A DNA stretch of 64,000 nucleotides. It comes from Acidobacteriota bacterium. GTDB lineage: Bacteria; Acidobacteriota; Holophagae; Holophagales; Holophagaceae. Of the stretch, positions 36,420 to 45,165 are shown one piece after another; positions within the stretch are counted from its first letter, which is position 1; each line of letters begins with the position of its first letter. The stretch spans positions 1-64,000 of the forward strand of contig JACPYP010000016.1 of NCBI GenBank assembly GCA_016195985.1, in the 5' to 3' direction. Both the position numbers and the translations under genes were made by a program. The notes beneath the pieces were generated by a model. It did no database searches and had not been told where the DNA came from. It saw nothing but the letters and a program-made list of their open reading frames with translations.

Positions 36420-36629
36420 GCCTTGATTTTGAGCGGAATTCTGTCGAATGGGTCACCGCCAGGCCATGTGTCAGCTTGTGGGCCTGTCATCGAGATCCGG
36501 GGATGCGGTGCGGTTGTCCTCACCGGGGGACCGGCTCTCCTGTAGAAATTGAGATTTCACGGAGCGGGGCCCTGAGCTTGTGCCGCTTCACCAGCCTGGA
36601 TCTTCTGGCTAACCTGTCCAAGGAGTCTG

Positions 36630-36680
36630 GATGTCTTCCCTGAACATCGTCAGCAAGGCGTCGGTGCTGGCCGCTTCGTA
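36630..36680 (+). other. possible 16-residue leader ORF ending in a hairpin
   Basis: An ATG at 36630 with AAGGAG 7 bases upstream opens a 16-codon frame (MSSLNIVSKASVLAAS). It ends in TAA at 36678-36680, inside the loop of a perfect 8-bp hairpin. It sits about 75 bases before a methyltransferase gene. It could be a leader peptide or the stub of a deleted gene. Confidence 0.3.
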
Positions 36681-36690
36681 AGCGAAGCGG
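36671..36690. repeat. 8-bp perfect hairpin with TAAG loop
   Basis: Bases 36671-36678 and 36683-36690 are exact complements around TAAG. The 334-base gap from 36420 to 36753 otherwise holds only the short ORF above and no recognisable gene. Confidence 0.5.
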
Positions 36691-36753
36691 ACGACCGACT
36701 CCTACCTCGGGCCCGATGGGCCCTGGCTTTGACGTGTTCATTTGGAGATTAAA

Positions 36754-37518
36754 ATGAATCTGTACCCCCCGTTTCCCTCCATGCCATTCATGGCTGCATG
36801 GGCACCCCTCTTACGCTTGTTCAAGGGCCTGTCGCGCAAAGGGCCCGGCAGCGAAACTTCGACCCTCCGCGCCCTTTCTTTGTGTCCCCTCCCGGCCCAA
36901 CCTCGTGTCGCTGATTTCGGCTGCGGCTCCGGGGCTTCCGCCTTGTTACTTGCGCAGACGCTGCAGGTGCCCGTGCTGGCCCTGGATGCCGACGGAATGG
37001 CTTTGGATGATCTGTGGGAATCCGCTCGGGATCGTGGGCTGCTTCACCTGGTGAAGCCTTGTCCAGGTGACATGGCGAACCCCGGCTTGGCTCCAGAGAG
37101 CCTCGACCTCATCTGGTCCGAAGGGGCTGTGACCCATCTGGGCTTGGTGGAGGGGCTTCGCTGCTGGCAGGCGCTCCTCTGCTCTGGTGGCGTGATGGCC
37201 CTGACCGACGCCACCTGGTTCGACACCGACCCTCCGGAGGAAGCCAGGCGTGCCTGGGCTGAGTGGTACCCAACCATGGGGACCGAAGCCAGGAACCTCC
37301 AGGTCGCCCGGGATGCCGGGCTCAAGGTGCTCGGCCACTTTCGGCTTCCCAGCCGGGACTGGTGGGACTACTACGACGGCGTGGCAGCCCGGCTCCCGCT
37401 GTTCGCAACCGATGAAAGCGTCGCCAGTGTCATCGAGGGCCAGAAGGCCGAGATGGACCTCTACCGTCGCACGGGATCCAGCTATGGCTACGTCTTTTAC
37501 GTACTCCAGAAACCCTGA
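36754..37518 (+). CDS. class I SAM-dependent methyltransferase
   Basis: This 254-residue Rossmann-fold methyltransferase has motif I VADFGCGSGASALLLA near residue 52. An acidic post-motif follows (VLALDADGMALDDL), and the motif IV region is SLDLIWSEGAVTHLG. The C-terminal half has many Trp residues (WAEWYPTMG, SRDWWDYYDG), as in small-molecule methyltransferases. Its substrate is not identifiable. ATG 36754 follows GGAG at close spacing. An in-frame TTG at 36742 is less likely. It stands alone between a hairpin-bearing gap and a recombinase pseudogene, so it may be accessory. Confidence 0.78.
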   Translation: MNLYPPFPSMPFMAAWAPLLRLFKGLSRKGPGSETSTLRALSLCPLPAQPRVADFGCGSGASALLLAQTLQVPVLALDADGMALDDLWESARDRGLLHLVKPCPGDMANPGLAPESLDLIWSEGAVTHLGLVEGLRCWQALLCSGGVMALTDATWFDTDPPEEARRAWAEWYPTMGTEARNLQVARDAGLKVLGHFRLPSRDWWDYYDGVAARLPLFATDESVASVIEGQKAEMDLYRRTGSSYGYVFYVLQKP

Positions 37519-37559
37519 TCTGCCCTGAGCTTGGTCGTCCCTTCCCTTCCGGGCCTGCG

Positions 37560-37920
37560 GTGTTGGGATGGGACGACTCTTGGGTCTCGATGCAGATTAC
37601 GGTGATCTCGACCTTCGAGTGGCGCGTCTGTTTCTGGATCGTCGGGAGCGGGACGCCGCGCTTGTTGAGGACGGTGGCGAAGGACGCATGCAGCCGGTGG
37701 TCGGTCAGGTCCCAGTGGCAGCCCAACAGCTTCAGCCGCCCTCCGGATGTACCGGATCGCGGAATCATGGCCGGGAGGCTTGCCTTCCTTCCAGCCAGGG
37801 CAAGTCAGGAGGTCGGGCCTGTCAGGGGGCTGGAATGGCTTTCGCTCATGGTCTGATTTGTACCAATAAACCACCCGAAACGGATGGGTTCTCTGCCGGC
37901 TTGCGTCCGCCAATGCCACG
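37560..37920 (-). pseudogene. tyrosine recombinase (phage-type integrase) C-terminal remnant
   Basis: Two minus-strand frames together resemble the catalytic end of a tyrosine recombinase. One frame (about 37769-37719) gives AIRYIRRAAEAVGL. After a frameshift near 37720 the next gives DLTDHRLHASFATVLNKRG and IQKQTRHSKVEIT. The Arg of the HxLRH box is replaced (HRLHASFAT). The position of the catalytic Tyr reads Cys (TVICIETQ). With the frame broken and two catalytic residues lost, the gene is dead. It borders the glucan-utilisation locus, 7 bases from the 3' end of the GH30 gene. Confidence 0.7.
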
Positions 37921-37926
37921 GCGGGC

Positions 37927-39570
37927 TCAGCGCATCTGGCCGATGGGAATGAGGAAGGATTGGAGGGCCTGGGGCGGGATCTTGACGGAGGCGTGGTAGG
38001 CGCCCACCTGGATGGTGTAGGTGGCGGGGCGAGGGGCTTCGTTGTAGGCGATGAGCACCAGGTGCTTGCCGTCCTTCCTTAGGGCGGCGGTGGCATGGAG
38101 GCCGTGGGACCCTTGCCCCTGCGGAGAAGCCGTCACCTGGACGATCCGGTCTCCCGGCATGAGGTAGCGGCTGAAGTGGGCCATCACGTAATAGAGCGGG
38201 GTGATGTGCGTCTCGCCCGTGCCGGTGTCCACCATGACCGGCGCGGCGCAGAAGTTGTTTACGTGGTTCGGCCCGCCCTGCCGGTCGAGCACGATGTTCC
38301 AGTCGATCCAGCCCGCGAACCCGTGGTTGAGGCCCTCCAAGAGATCCAGGGCATAGCGGTGCACGGGCGCGTACTTGGGGTGGGCCTGCTTTTCCTCGGG
38401 CGGCGCCCAGTAGTACCCCCAGTCCGTGGCCGAGGCCGTCCACCACCAGGCTTCATTTTTCCAGCCGAGGAAATGGCCTTTGGGGGAACTGTCTTCGGTG
38501 CCGATGCCGTCGATGCACCCTTCGGTGTGGAGCAGCGCCTTGCCGGGGAACCGGGTCTGGAGCTGGTCGAGGAGTCCCGTCTGGACGCTGTTGGTGGTGC
38601 TGTACCAGTGCAGGCCCGTGCCCCAGACGTAGGCCGCGGCGGCAGGGTCGCCCAGCACCGTCTCGCTGAAGCGGAGGGCATGGGCGTCGCGGTTGTGGTC
38701 GAACTGGACGATGCGGACATGGGAAAGGCCGTGCTGCTCAAGCTGAGGCCCAAGGTGCAGCTTGATGTAGTCGCGCAGGCCCTCGGCGGTGAACTCCATG
38801 CTCTCCCACTGGCCGCCATTGCCCACTGGCTCGTTTTCCGGCGTGACGCCCCAGATGGACACGCCTTCAGCGGCATAGGCCTGCACGTACTTCACCATGT
38901 ACCGGGCGAAGGTGTCGTAGTGCTCCGGACGCAGGCTTCCTCCCCGGCCATGGCCGTACCAGTCGCGGTTGTCCTTCATCCACGCAGGGGCCGTCCAGGG
39001 GCTGGCCAGCACCTTCAACTGGGGGTTCCTGGCCAGGGCGTCCTTGATCAGGGGGAGCAGGGCGTAGGAGGGATCTTTGGCTCCAGCGAAACCGTTCTTG
39101 TCCGGAGCGATGCTGAAGTGGGCCAGGGCCGAGTCATCGGGTACATCGGCGTATGAAAAACGCCCGGTCACCGAGAAATCGCAGGCGCCAATGGGCGCGC
39201 GGGCGAGGGTGAAGCGCGCGCCATGGGGGCCGAAGAACCGGTCGAGGAGGCTCTCACGGTCCGGTTTCGCCAGGTGGGCCAGGACGAAAGCTGACGACTC
39301 GGTGAGGGCGCCCCCGATGCCTTCCAGGATCTGGAGCTGGCGCGAGGGGTCCACCGCGACGGTGAGGCCGGCTGGAGCGGCGCCCTTGCTGAACTTCAGG
39401 GGTGGCCTCTGCTTGAACCGGTCACCTCCCGCGCTGGTCTGGACGAATCCGGCCAGCCGAGGGCCCAGCAGCTTGGGCAAGCCGGGGGTCCGGGACGGCG
39501 CGCCTTCAGAGTGCAGCCAGGCTGTGGTCAGGCAGGAGAGCGCCAGGGGAACCAACCAGGGAGATGACAT
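37927..39570 (-). CDS. GH30 family glycoside hydrolase, secreted
   Basis: This 547-residue exported enzyme has a signal peptide at about 1-24 and a GH30 (beta/alpha)8 barrel with C-terminal beta sandwich. IEGIGGALTESSAF-like residues at about 82-95, LASPWTAPAWMKDN and GVTPENEP (acid/base Glu247) follow the GH30 order. LLHTEGCIDG carries the nucleophile Glu350. GH30 covers glucosylceramidases and beta-1,6-glucanases. Given GH16 and GH17 nearby, removal of beta-1,6 branches from a beta-1,3-glucan is a reasonable guess. It is last in the leftward arm of the glucan locus. Confidence 0.88.
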   Translation of the reverse strand: MSSPWLVPLALSCLTTAWLHSEGAPSRTPGLPKLLGPRLAGFVQTSAGGDRFKQRPPLKFSKGAAPAGLTVAVDPSRQLQILEGIGGALTESSAFVLAHLAKPDRESLLDRFFGPHGARFTLARAPIGACDFSVTGRFSYADVPDDSALAHFSIAPDKNGFAGAKDPSYALLPLIKDALARNPQLKVLASPWTAPAWMKDNRDWYGHGRGGSLRPEHYDTFARYMVKYVQAYAAEGVSIWGVTPENEPVGNGGQWESMEFTAEGLRDYIKLHLGPQLEQHGLSHVRIVQFDHNRDAHALRFSETVLGDPAAAAYVWGTGLHWYSTTNSVQTGLLDQLQTRFPGKALLHTEGCIDGIGTEDSSPKGHFLGWKNEAWWWTASATDWGYYWAPPEEKQAHPKYAPVHRYALDLLEGLNHGFAGWIDWNIVLDRQGGPNHVNNFCAAPVMVDTGTGETHITPLYYVMAHFSRYLMPGDRIVQVTASPQGQGSHGLHATAALRKDGKHLVLIAYNEAPRPATYTIQVGAYHASVKIPPQALQSFLIPIGQMR

Positions 39571-39616
39571 GGTTCAATCCGTTTTCATGGGGGACATTCC
39601 GAGGGACTGGCCGGCA

Positions 39617-41083
39617 TCAATGGAAGTAGATGTTGTCCAGGTAGAAATGTCCGGGCGCGCTGGTGACGAACTTGAGCTGGCGGAGGGTGGTCAGGCTGAA
39701 ACCCGCTTGGTCGATGGGGATGTCGAGCTCCGCCCATGCGCCCTTCACGAGGGGGCCGGCGTCGATGGCGTATTCGGAAGAGGCGTTGATGGGGAAGACT
39801 TGCAGCGTGGTGCCGTCCGCGGTCCAGTAGCTGATGTGGAGGATGTTCTTCCCCGTGATGTCGAGGACGCCGGAATCGGTGGCGGCCCCGTTCGGAGACG
39901 AGATGTTCACGCCCTGGTAGTTCACGAGGTTCATCAGCTTGATGGTCTTTGTGGCGACGGTCGCATCCGCGATGGAACCGCCCTGGCCCCAGTTGGGATT
40001 CCAGTCGCCGACCGGGACATTGGTGTAGGTCCCGCTGCTGTTCAGCAACGAGATGACCTTGGAGGCGGGAAGGGCGGGCGCGCCCGGCAGGGTGGTGGGA
40101 GCCGTCACGGCGGGAGGAGTGAGCGGGGGGGCCGAGGCCATCGAGGTGCCGAGGAAGGAGATGGTTCCGACGTAGTAGGTCTGGTCGGCCGCGGGGACGA
40201 TTCCGAAATTCGGGAAGATGGAAACCTTGTTGTAGGTGTGCGCGAGATCCAGCGCCGGGGTGCCGCCCGTCGGGAGGGCCATGTCGAAGGTGAGTGTCTG
40301 CCAGCCCGCCGCGGCGATGGCATCCGATTCCACGGAGTGTGTCTTGTCATTGGCGTCTTCCACCTTCAATTTGAAGCTGGCGCCTGCCGCCGGCGAGTAG
40401 ACCTGCGCCGTCAGCTTTGTGTGCAAGGAGGAGAAGGGAAGGGTGCCGATCGAATCGAGGTAGCCCGCCGAGGGGGTGGTTCCGGCCCAGATTTCAGCAC
40501 CCTTCGTCTTGACGACCTGGATGACCCGGCCCGCGGGACCTCCGGCCGGCGCGCCGACCGCCGGAAAGGTGGAGGCGACGCCTCCGAAATTGGTCAGGTT
40601 GAGGGTTTGTCCGGTGGCGTTGAGATCGATCGCCGCATAGGACACGGGAGAGGCCACGGTGTTGAAGGGTTGATCCAGGGTGGCCGCAGCCACATTCAAG
40701 TTGCCCGCAAGGTCGCTGAAAGATCCTGCCGCGAGGCTGATCTGCAGGGAACCCGTGGCGCCGGAGGGGGGTGTGACCACCAGGGTGTAGTGGGTGGCGT
40801 CGACCTTGATCAAGGTGGGGGCGGCGGTCCCGTTCGTGACGGTGATGTCGCTCAGGGCGAAACTGGTGCCGATGTCCTCGCTGAAGGTGAAGGTCACGGT
40901 CACCGGGGCCGTGACCGGCGCGCTGCTTCCGGCGCTGATGGATGCGGTGGGAGCCGTGGTGTCTGCCGGCGCAGCCTGGGCCGCAGTCGAGGACTTGCCT
41001 CCGCACCCAACCAGGAAGGCTGGCACGGATGCCGCAGAGAGGGCCGCCACCAGGAGGAAGCCTCGAGTTCGATAGGCCGTCAT
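39617..41083 (-). CDS. lipoprotein with Ig-like domain and putative glycan-binding domains
   Basis: This 488-residue lipoprotein has the lipobox FLVGC (Cys about 27). An Ig-like beta sandwich spans about 42-145 (DTTAPTASISAG through GNLNVA). A jelly-roll-like central domain (NLTNFGGVASTFP through TYYVGTISFLG) follows, and a C-terminal domain starts VISLLNSSGTYTNVPVGDWNPNWG and ends HFYLDNIYFH. That C-terminal domain is shared with the lipoprotein at 45856, on the other side of the locus. No catalytic residues are evident, so it is probably a surface glycan-binding protein. GGAGAG precedes the ATG. The 46-base gap to GH30 suggests co-transcription. Confidence 0.7.
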   Translation of the reverse strand: MTAYRTRGFLLVAALSAASVPAFLVGCGGKSSTAAQAAPADTTAPTASISAGSSAPVTAPVTVTFTFSEDIGTSFALSDITVTNGTAAPTLIKVDATHYTLVVTPPSGATGSLQISLAAGSFSDLAGNLNVAAATLDQPFNTVASPVSYAAIDLNATGQTLNLTNFGGVASTFPAVGAPAGGPAGRVIQVVKTKGAEIWAGTTPSAGYLDSIGTLPFSSLHTKLTAQVYSPAAGASFKLKVEDANDKTHSVESDAIAAAGWQTLTFDMALPTGGTPALDLAHTYNKVSIFPNFGIVPAADQTYYVGTISFLGTSMASAPPLTPPAVTAPTTLPGAPALPASKVISLLNSSGTYTNVPVGDWNPNWGQGGSIADATVATKTIKLMNLVNYQGVNISSPNGAATDSGVLDITGKNILHISYWTADGTTLQVFPINASSEYAIDAGPLVKGAWAELDIPIDQAGFSLTTLRQLKFVTSAPGHFYLDNIYFH

Positions 41084-41313
41084 TTTCTCTCCTTCAATCG
41101 AATCGGCATTCCGCCGAACGGACGTGCGAATAACTGCTTAACGGTGCGCAAGGTGACGGCCGCACCAAGGGTTGAGAGCACGCAAATGGCGGGTGAGCAC
41201 CCCAAGGCTGTTCTCAAAAAAATGGTTGATCAATGTCCTTTATTCATAATCCGGGGCGATTTTTCGGCGGACCCAGGGGCGATCAAGATCCAGGGTAGGG
41301 TCCCGGGTCCGGT

Positions 41314-42969
41314 CTATTCCTTGATCCGGAGGGGCTCGGCCCAGGCATCCGGGTAGACGTGGCGGTGGGCGTGGATGGTTCTGGAGAATTTGCCGAAACG
41401 GACATCGATTCCGGCGTAGATCGACAGCATCGGAGAGCCTTCCGGAAGGACGTAGACCTCGGACAGGGTCTGCTCCTTCTGCTTCGGATCAATCCTTCGG
41501 GTGCGGGCTTCGGCCCGGTCCCAGCCTTTGTGGTGCGAGAAGGCGCATCGCAGCTCCCCGTCCAGGGCGAAGGTGCCGTCGGCGTTGCGAATGCTCAGTT
41601 CCAGCGGGACTTCCCGCTTGATCGACGGATCGGCGGCGCGGACCTGGAGGTCGAGGGTGGGCCACTGGACGGGGTCCTTGCCCGTGAGGACGATCAGGGT
41701 TTCGGTCTTGAGGAGGCGGCCGTTCGCGCCGTAGGCCTCCATGACGAACTCGCGGTCCTTGAGCCCTTCGTCGCCGAAGGAGAGATTCGCGGAGATGTAG
41801 CCGTGCGCATCCGGCGCCAGCTCCATCAGGATGCGGTCCTGGTGGACCACTCTCAGCTTCCTGACCGCGGGCTGGCAGAAGGCCTCGACAGGGACGGCGT
41901 TCTGGTAGAACTGCCGGTTCTTGGGCGAGGTGATCAAGGCCGTGTTGTACTGCTTCAGGGCATGCCAGGCGGGGCGCGGATGGCCGGTGGAATCCTTCAG
42001 GTCGCGGAAGCCGATGAAGCCGAACCACTCTTCTGCTTCGTCGTCGTGGACGGCGGGCGCGCCGGCCTTCCACCAGCCATCGGCGAAGTAGAAGGGGCAG
42101 AGGCCGGTGGCGCCGGAATCCAGGATGTCCCGGTAGTAGCGGAGCATGGCGTCGGCCTGCTCCTGCAGGCTGTTGCCGCCGTAGAGCCCGCTTCCCTTGC
42201 GGGAAACGGAGCGTCCGAACTCCGTCAGGAGGACGGGCTTGCCCTGGCCGAGGGCATCGGTGATGGCCCGTTGGGACTGGGTGAAGCCGTGGGTGAAGTT
42301 GGAGCCGTCCTTGTAGTCGTAGGCGTTCCTGCCATAGACGTCGAACAGATTCATGTCGAGCCATTCGGTGATGGCGGTGTTTCCTGAGATGGTGACCGGA
42401 ATGCCGGGGTGCAGCTGATGGATGAGATCGGCGGTTCTCGTCCAGAGTTCCCGCGTGGCCTGGGCTCCGACCTTGCGGATGTGCTCTGGCATGGGCTCAT
42501 TCATGATCAGGTAGGTGATCACGCAGTCGTATTTGCGGGAGTAGGACAGGACCCGCCTGACGAGGGCGAGGTCCTCCGCCACCACCTTCGGATCCGAGAA
42601 GTCTTCGTCGGGCTTCAGCCAGATGCCGAAAACGACCTTCAGGCCCGAGGCCTGGACCACTTTCAGTTCGGCCTCGGACATCTGGGACCAGGTGCGGATT
42701 CCGTTGAACCCCGCCTCCTTGATGCGCTTCAGGTCGCTTCGAATCTGCGCGAGATCGCGTGATGCCTCGCCGTAGGGCGCCTCTCCCGGGCGCGCTCCGG
42801 ACTCATAGCCGATGGCGTTGACGAGGAATTTGCGCCCCTTGATGTGGTACCAGCCATCCTTCAACTCGACACCGGCTTTCGGGTGCGGCGGCGGCGCAGG
42901 GACCGCCGCCGGCATCGCGCCCGCCGTCAGCGCCAGGGCGAGAAGAGCACGGATCAGTCGATTTGGCAC
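41314..42969 (-). CDS. secreted TIM-barrel glycoside hydrolase (GH2/GH5-like)
   Basis: This 551-residue exported enzyme has a signal peptide at 1-24. A short lead strand (DGWYHIKGRKFLVNAIGYES) is followed by a (beta/alpha)8 barrel with GFNGIRTWSQ, LIMNEPM (acid/base Glu158) and PVLLTEFGRS (nucleophile Glu250). This is the clan GH-A arrangement seen in the TIM domain of GH2 and in GH5. The C-terminal 200 residues are beta-rich, possibly glycan-binding. The start is a GTG with GGGGGAG upstream. A beta-glycan substrate is inferred from context. A 230-base gap separates it from the lipoprotein gene downstream. Confidence 0.75.
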   Translation of the reverse strand: MPNRLIRALLALALTAGAMPAAVPAPPPHPKAGVELKDGWYHIKGRKFLVNAIGYESGARPGEAPYGEASRDLAQIRSDLKRIKEAGFNGIRTWSQMSEAELKVVQASGLKVVFGIWLKPDEDFSDPKVVAEDLALVRRVLSYSRKYDCVITYLIMNEPMPEHIRKVGAQATRELWTRTADLIHQLHPGIPVTISGNTAITEWLDMNLFDVYGRNAYDYKDGSNFTHGFTQSQRAITDALGQGKPVLLTEFGRSVSRKGSGLYGGNSLQEQADAMLRYYRDILDSGATGLCPFYFADGWWKAGAPAVHDDEAEEWFGFIGFRDLKDSTGHPRPAWHALKQYNTALITSPKNRQFYQNAVPVEAFCQPAVRKLRVVHQDRILMELAPDAHGYISANLSFGDEGLKDREFVMEAYGANGRLLKTETLIVLTGKDPVQWPTLDLQVRAADPSIKREVPLELSIRNADGTFALDGELRCAFSHHKGWDRAEARTRRIDPKQKEQTLSEVYVLPEGSPMLSIYAGIDVRFGKFSRTIHAHRHVYPDAWAEPLRIKE

Positions 42970-43023
42970 AGGGACTCCCCCGGGCTGGGTCGGCCCCAGC
43001 CCGATACAAGGTCGATGGAACGG

Positions 43024-43869
43024 TCAAGAGCGGCGGTAGACGCGAACGTAGTCCACCAGCATCTGCTGGGGGAAGGTGGTGGAGCCGTCCGGAGCCCCGG
43101 GCCAGTTCCCTCCCACCGCCAGATTCAGGATGAGGAAGAAGGGATGGTCGAAGACCCAAAGGGATCCGTTGGCAGGAAGGTCCGCGGGCGTGCGCGTTGC
43201 GAAGAGGGCGCCGTCCACGTAGAAACGCATCTGGGTGCCCTCCCACTCCACGGCGTAGAGGTGGAAGTCGTCGGCGAATTTCCCGGCGGCCAGGGTCTTG
43301 GCCGCAGAGATGCCGTTTCCTCCGCTGTAGCCGGGGCCGTGGATGGTGGCGTGCACCGTGGCGGGTTCCTTGCCGACGTTCTCCATGATGTCGATCTCGC
43401 CGCAGGCGGGCCATCCGTTGGATCCGAGGTCGTTCCCCAGCATCCAGAAGGCGGGCCAGAGCCCTTGTCCGGCCGGGATCTTGATGCGGGCCTCGAAGCG
43501 CCCGCTCGACTGGGCGAAGAGGCCCTGGGTCTTGACGCGGCCGGAGGTGTAGTTCCGGGCGATGCCGTCGGTGCCCGTGTAGGTCTCCTTGACCGCCGTG
43601 ATGACCAGGTTCCCGCCGTGGATCGAGACATTCTGAGGGCGGCCGGTGTAGGTCTGAAGCTCGGCGTTGCCCCATCCGCCGCCGCCGAGATCGAAGGCCC
43701 ATTTGGCGGGATCGGGGGCGCTGCCATCAGCCCCACTGAATTCATCGCTCCAGCTCAGCGCCCAGGCGCCCGTGGGGTTGGCCGGAACGGCTGTCTGAGG
43801 CGTCGAGGATCCGCCGCCGCAGCCCAGGCAGAGGGTGAAGGCGAAGGTGAGGAGGCTGGGCGATCTCAT
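43024..43869 (-). CDS. GH16 family beta-glucanase (laminarinase-like) lipoprotein
   Basis: This 281-residue lipoprotein has its lipid Cys at 17 (CLGCGG). A single GH16 jelly roll runs from about 36 to the end. The strand WSDEFSGADG, GWGNAELQTYT and the active-site strand GEIDIMENVG (nucleophile Glu158, Asp160, acid/base Glu163) are classic for endo-beta-1,3-glucanases. The closing LVDYVRVYRR also matches. It would cut laminarin-type glucan at the cell surface. AAGGAAG precedes the ATG. It lies 117 bases downstream of the regulator gene, with a candidate operator in between. Confidence 0.93.
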   Translation of the reverse strand: MRSPSLLTFAFTLCLGCGGGSSTPQTAVPANPTGAWALSWSDEFSGADGSAPDPAKWAFDLGGGGWGNAELQTYTGRPQNVSIHGGNLVITAVKETYTGTDGIARNYTSGRVKTQGLFAQSSGRFEARIKIPAGQGLWPAFWMLGNDLGSNGWPACGEIDIMENVGKEPATVHATIHGPGYSGGNGISAAKTLAAGKFADDFHLYAVEWEGTQMRFYVDGALFATRTPADLPANGSLWVFDHPFFLILNLAVGGNWPGAPDGSTTFPQQMLVDYVRVYRRS

Positions 43870-43929
43870 GCGTGGTTCTTCCTTATGGCCAGGGCGGACC
43901 CCCCAGCATGCCCCTCACAAAAGAGGTGA

Positions 43930-43962
43930 TGGAATAGTCTTTTTTGGTAAACAGGTATCGGT
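43930..43962. promoter_or_regulatory. candidate operator upstream of the GH16 gene
   Basis: An ATAGTCTTTTTTGG stretch at about 43936 resembles, in plus orientation, the reverse complement of the 45519-45535 region (ATGGTCTTTTTTCG) upstream of the regulator. Shared poly-T blocks could be a binding site of the XylR-like regulator. Evidence is only this one resemblance. Confidence 0.25.
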
Positions 43963-43986
43963 TTTCCTTTAATCCCGGGCCCGGAT

Positions 43987-45165
43987 TTAACGCCCGGAAA
44001 GGCCTGCGCGGTAAAGGGCCGGGGTGGTGCCCGTTTCACGTTTGAAGAAACGGCAGAAATAGGTGGCGGAGTTGAATCCGCATTCGCGGCCCACCTCCTC
44101 GACGGACAAGTTCGAGTTCTCGAGGAGGCGCATGCCCCGGTTGAGCCGGACCCTGAGCACCTCTCCGGCCACGGGTCGCCCGAGGTGCTTCTTGAAGAGG
44201 TTGTCCAGGGTGGAGCGGGAGCAGCCCGTCAACTCGCAGACCTGCTCGACCGAGATGCCACGGCAGGCCCGGTCGCGGATGATCCGGGAGGCGGCGACGA
44301 CCGTGGGGTTCTCGGCCGTGGTGATATCCGTGGACTGGCGGTCGACAACCCGCAGGGGAGGATGGTGGTAGAGCCGGGGCTCGACGGTTTTGCCGTCCAG
44401 AATGCTGATGAGCATTTCCGAAGCCAGCAGGCCGATGCCCTCGGTATCGGGGGCGATGCTCGTCAGGGTGGGACGGCAGAGGCGGCAGAGGATGTCGTCA
44501 TTGTCGACGCCGATGACTGAGATCTCGCCCGGCATGGAGATTCCAAGGTCGCGGCTGGCCGTGATGATCTGCTGGCCCCGGGTGTCGTTGCAGGCCAGGA
44601 TGGCCACCGGCTTCGGAAGCTGGGACAGCCAGACCGCCAGGGCCTGTTCGTATTCAAGGCCCCGCATTTCCCGGAACTGGAGGTTGATCGAGGCGGACAC
44701 CTTGGGCGGCGGCTGGTAGATGCTGATCTCGTGGCCGCGAGCCGCGAAGATGCGCCTGAATGCGTCGGATCGCCGGTCGGAGAAGAAGATGCCGGGGTAT
44801 CCGCAGAAGGCGAAGTTGATGAATCCGGCCTGGGTGAAGAAGTCCGCGGCGAGCTGGGCCACGATCCCTGCATCGGTGTCGATCACCGGCGTGTCCGGAC
44901 AATTGCCTTCTCCCTGCACATCCACGATGGGAACGCCCAGCGCCTTGATCTGGCGTCCCAGGTCCGCATTGGTGACGAACCCGATGATTCCGTCGATGTG
45001 GCCCTTCTTGAGCCACGAGGGGAGTTTCATGAACTCCGCCCGCTCATACGGAAAGATCAGGAGATCCTCCCGTTCGAGCGCATAGGTGGCCACCCCCCTG
45101 CAAATGCCTCGGCTGTAACCACCTGCGGCGGGGACCAGGAGGGCGATGTGGCGGATCGACGGCAT
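43987..45165 (-). CDS. XylR-like transcriptional regulator (LacI-type sensor plus AraC DNA-binding domain)
   Basis: This 392-residue regulator joins a periplasmic-binding-protein sensor to an AraC-family DNA-binding domain. The sensor (about 1-275) starts IALLVPAAGGYSRGICRGV and contains HIDGIIGF, AILACNDTRGQQ and ISVIGVDNDDILC, as in the LacI/XylR sugar sensors. The AraC part (about 290-392) has ISVEQVCELTGCSRSTLDNLFKKHLG and LSVEEVGRECGFNSATYFCRFFKRETG. XylR-type proteins activate sugar genes when the sensor binds a sugar. Placed between two divergent glycan-degrading arms, it probably controls both. The inducer is probably a glucan oligosaccharide (inference). Confidence 0.9.
   Translation of the reverse strand: MPSIRHIALLVPAAGGYSRGICRGVATYALEREDLLIFPYERAEFMKLPSWLKKGHIDGIIGFVTNADLGRQIKALGVPIVDVQGEGNCPDTPVIDTDAGIVAQLAADFFTQAGFINFAFCGYPGIFFSDRRSDAFRRIFAARGHEISIYQPPPKVSASINLQFREMRGLEYEQALAVWLSQLPKPVAILACNDTRGQQIITASRDLGISMPGEISVIGVDNDDILCRLCRPTLTSIAPDTEGIGLLASEMLISILDGKTVEPRLYHHPPLRVVDRQSTDITTAENPTVVAASRIIRDRACRGISVEQVCELTGCSRSTLDNLFKKHLGRPVAGEVLRVRLNRGMRLLENSNLSVEEVGRECGFNSATYFCRFFKRETGTTPALYRAGLSGR

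Noticed and set aside
36520-36741. A 73-residue minus-strand frame before the methyltransferase
   Set aside because: Arg-rich shadow composition, and it overlaps the better-supported mini-ORF and hairpin.
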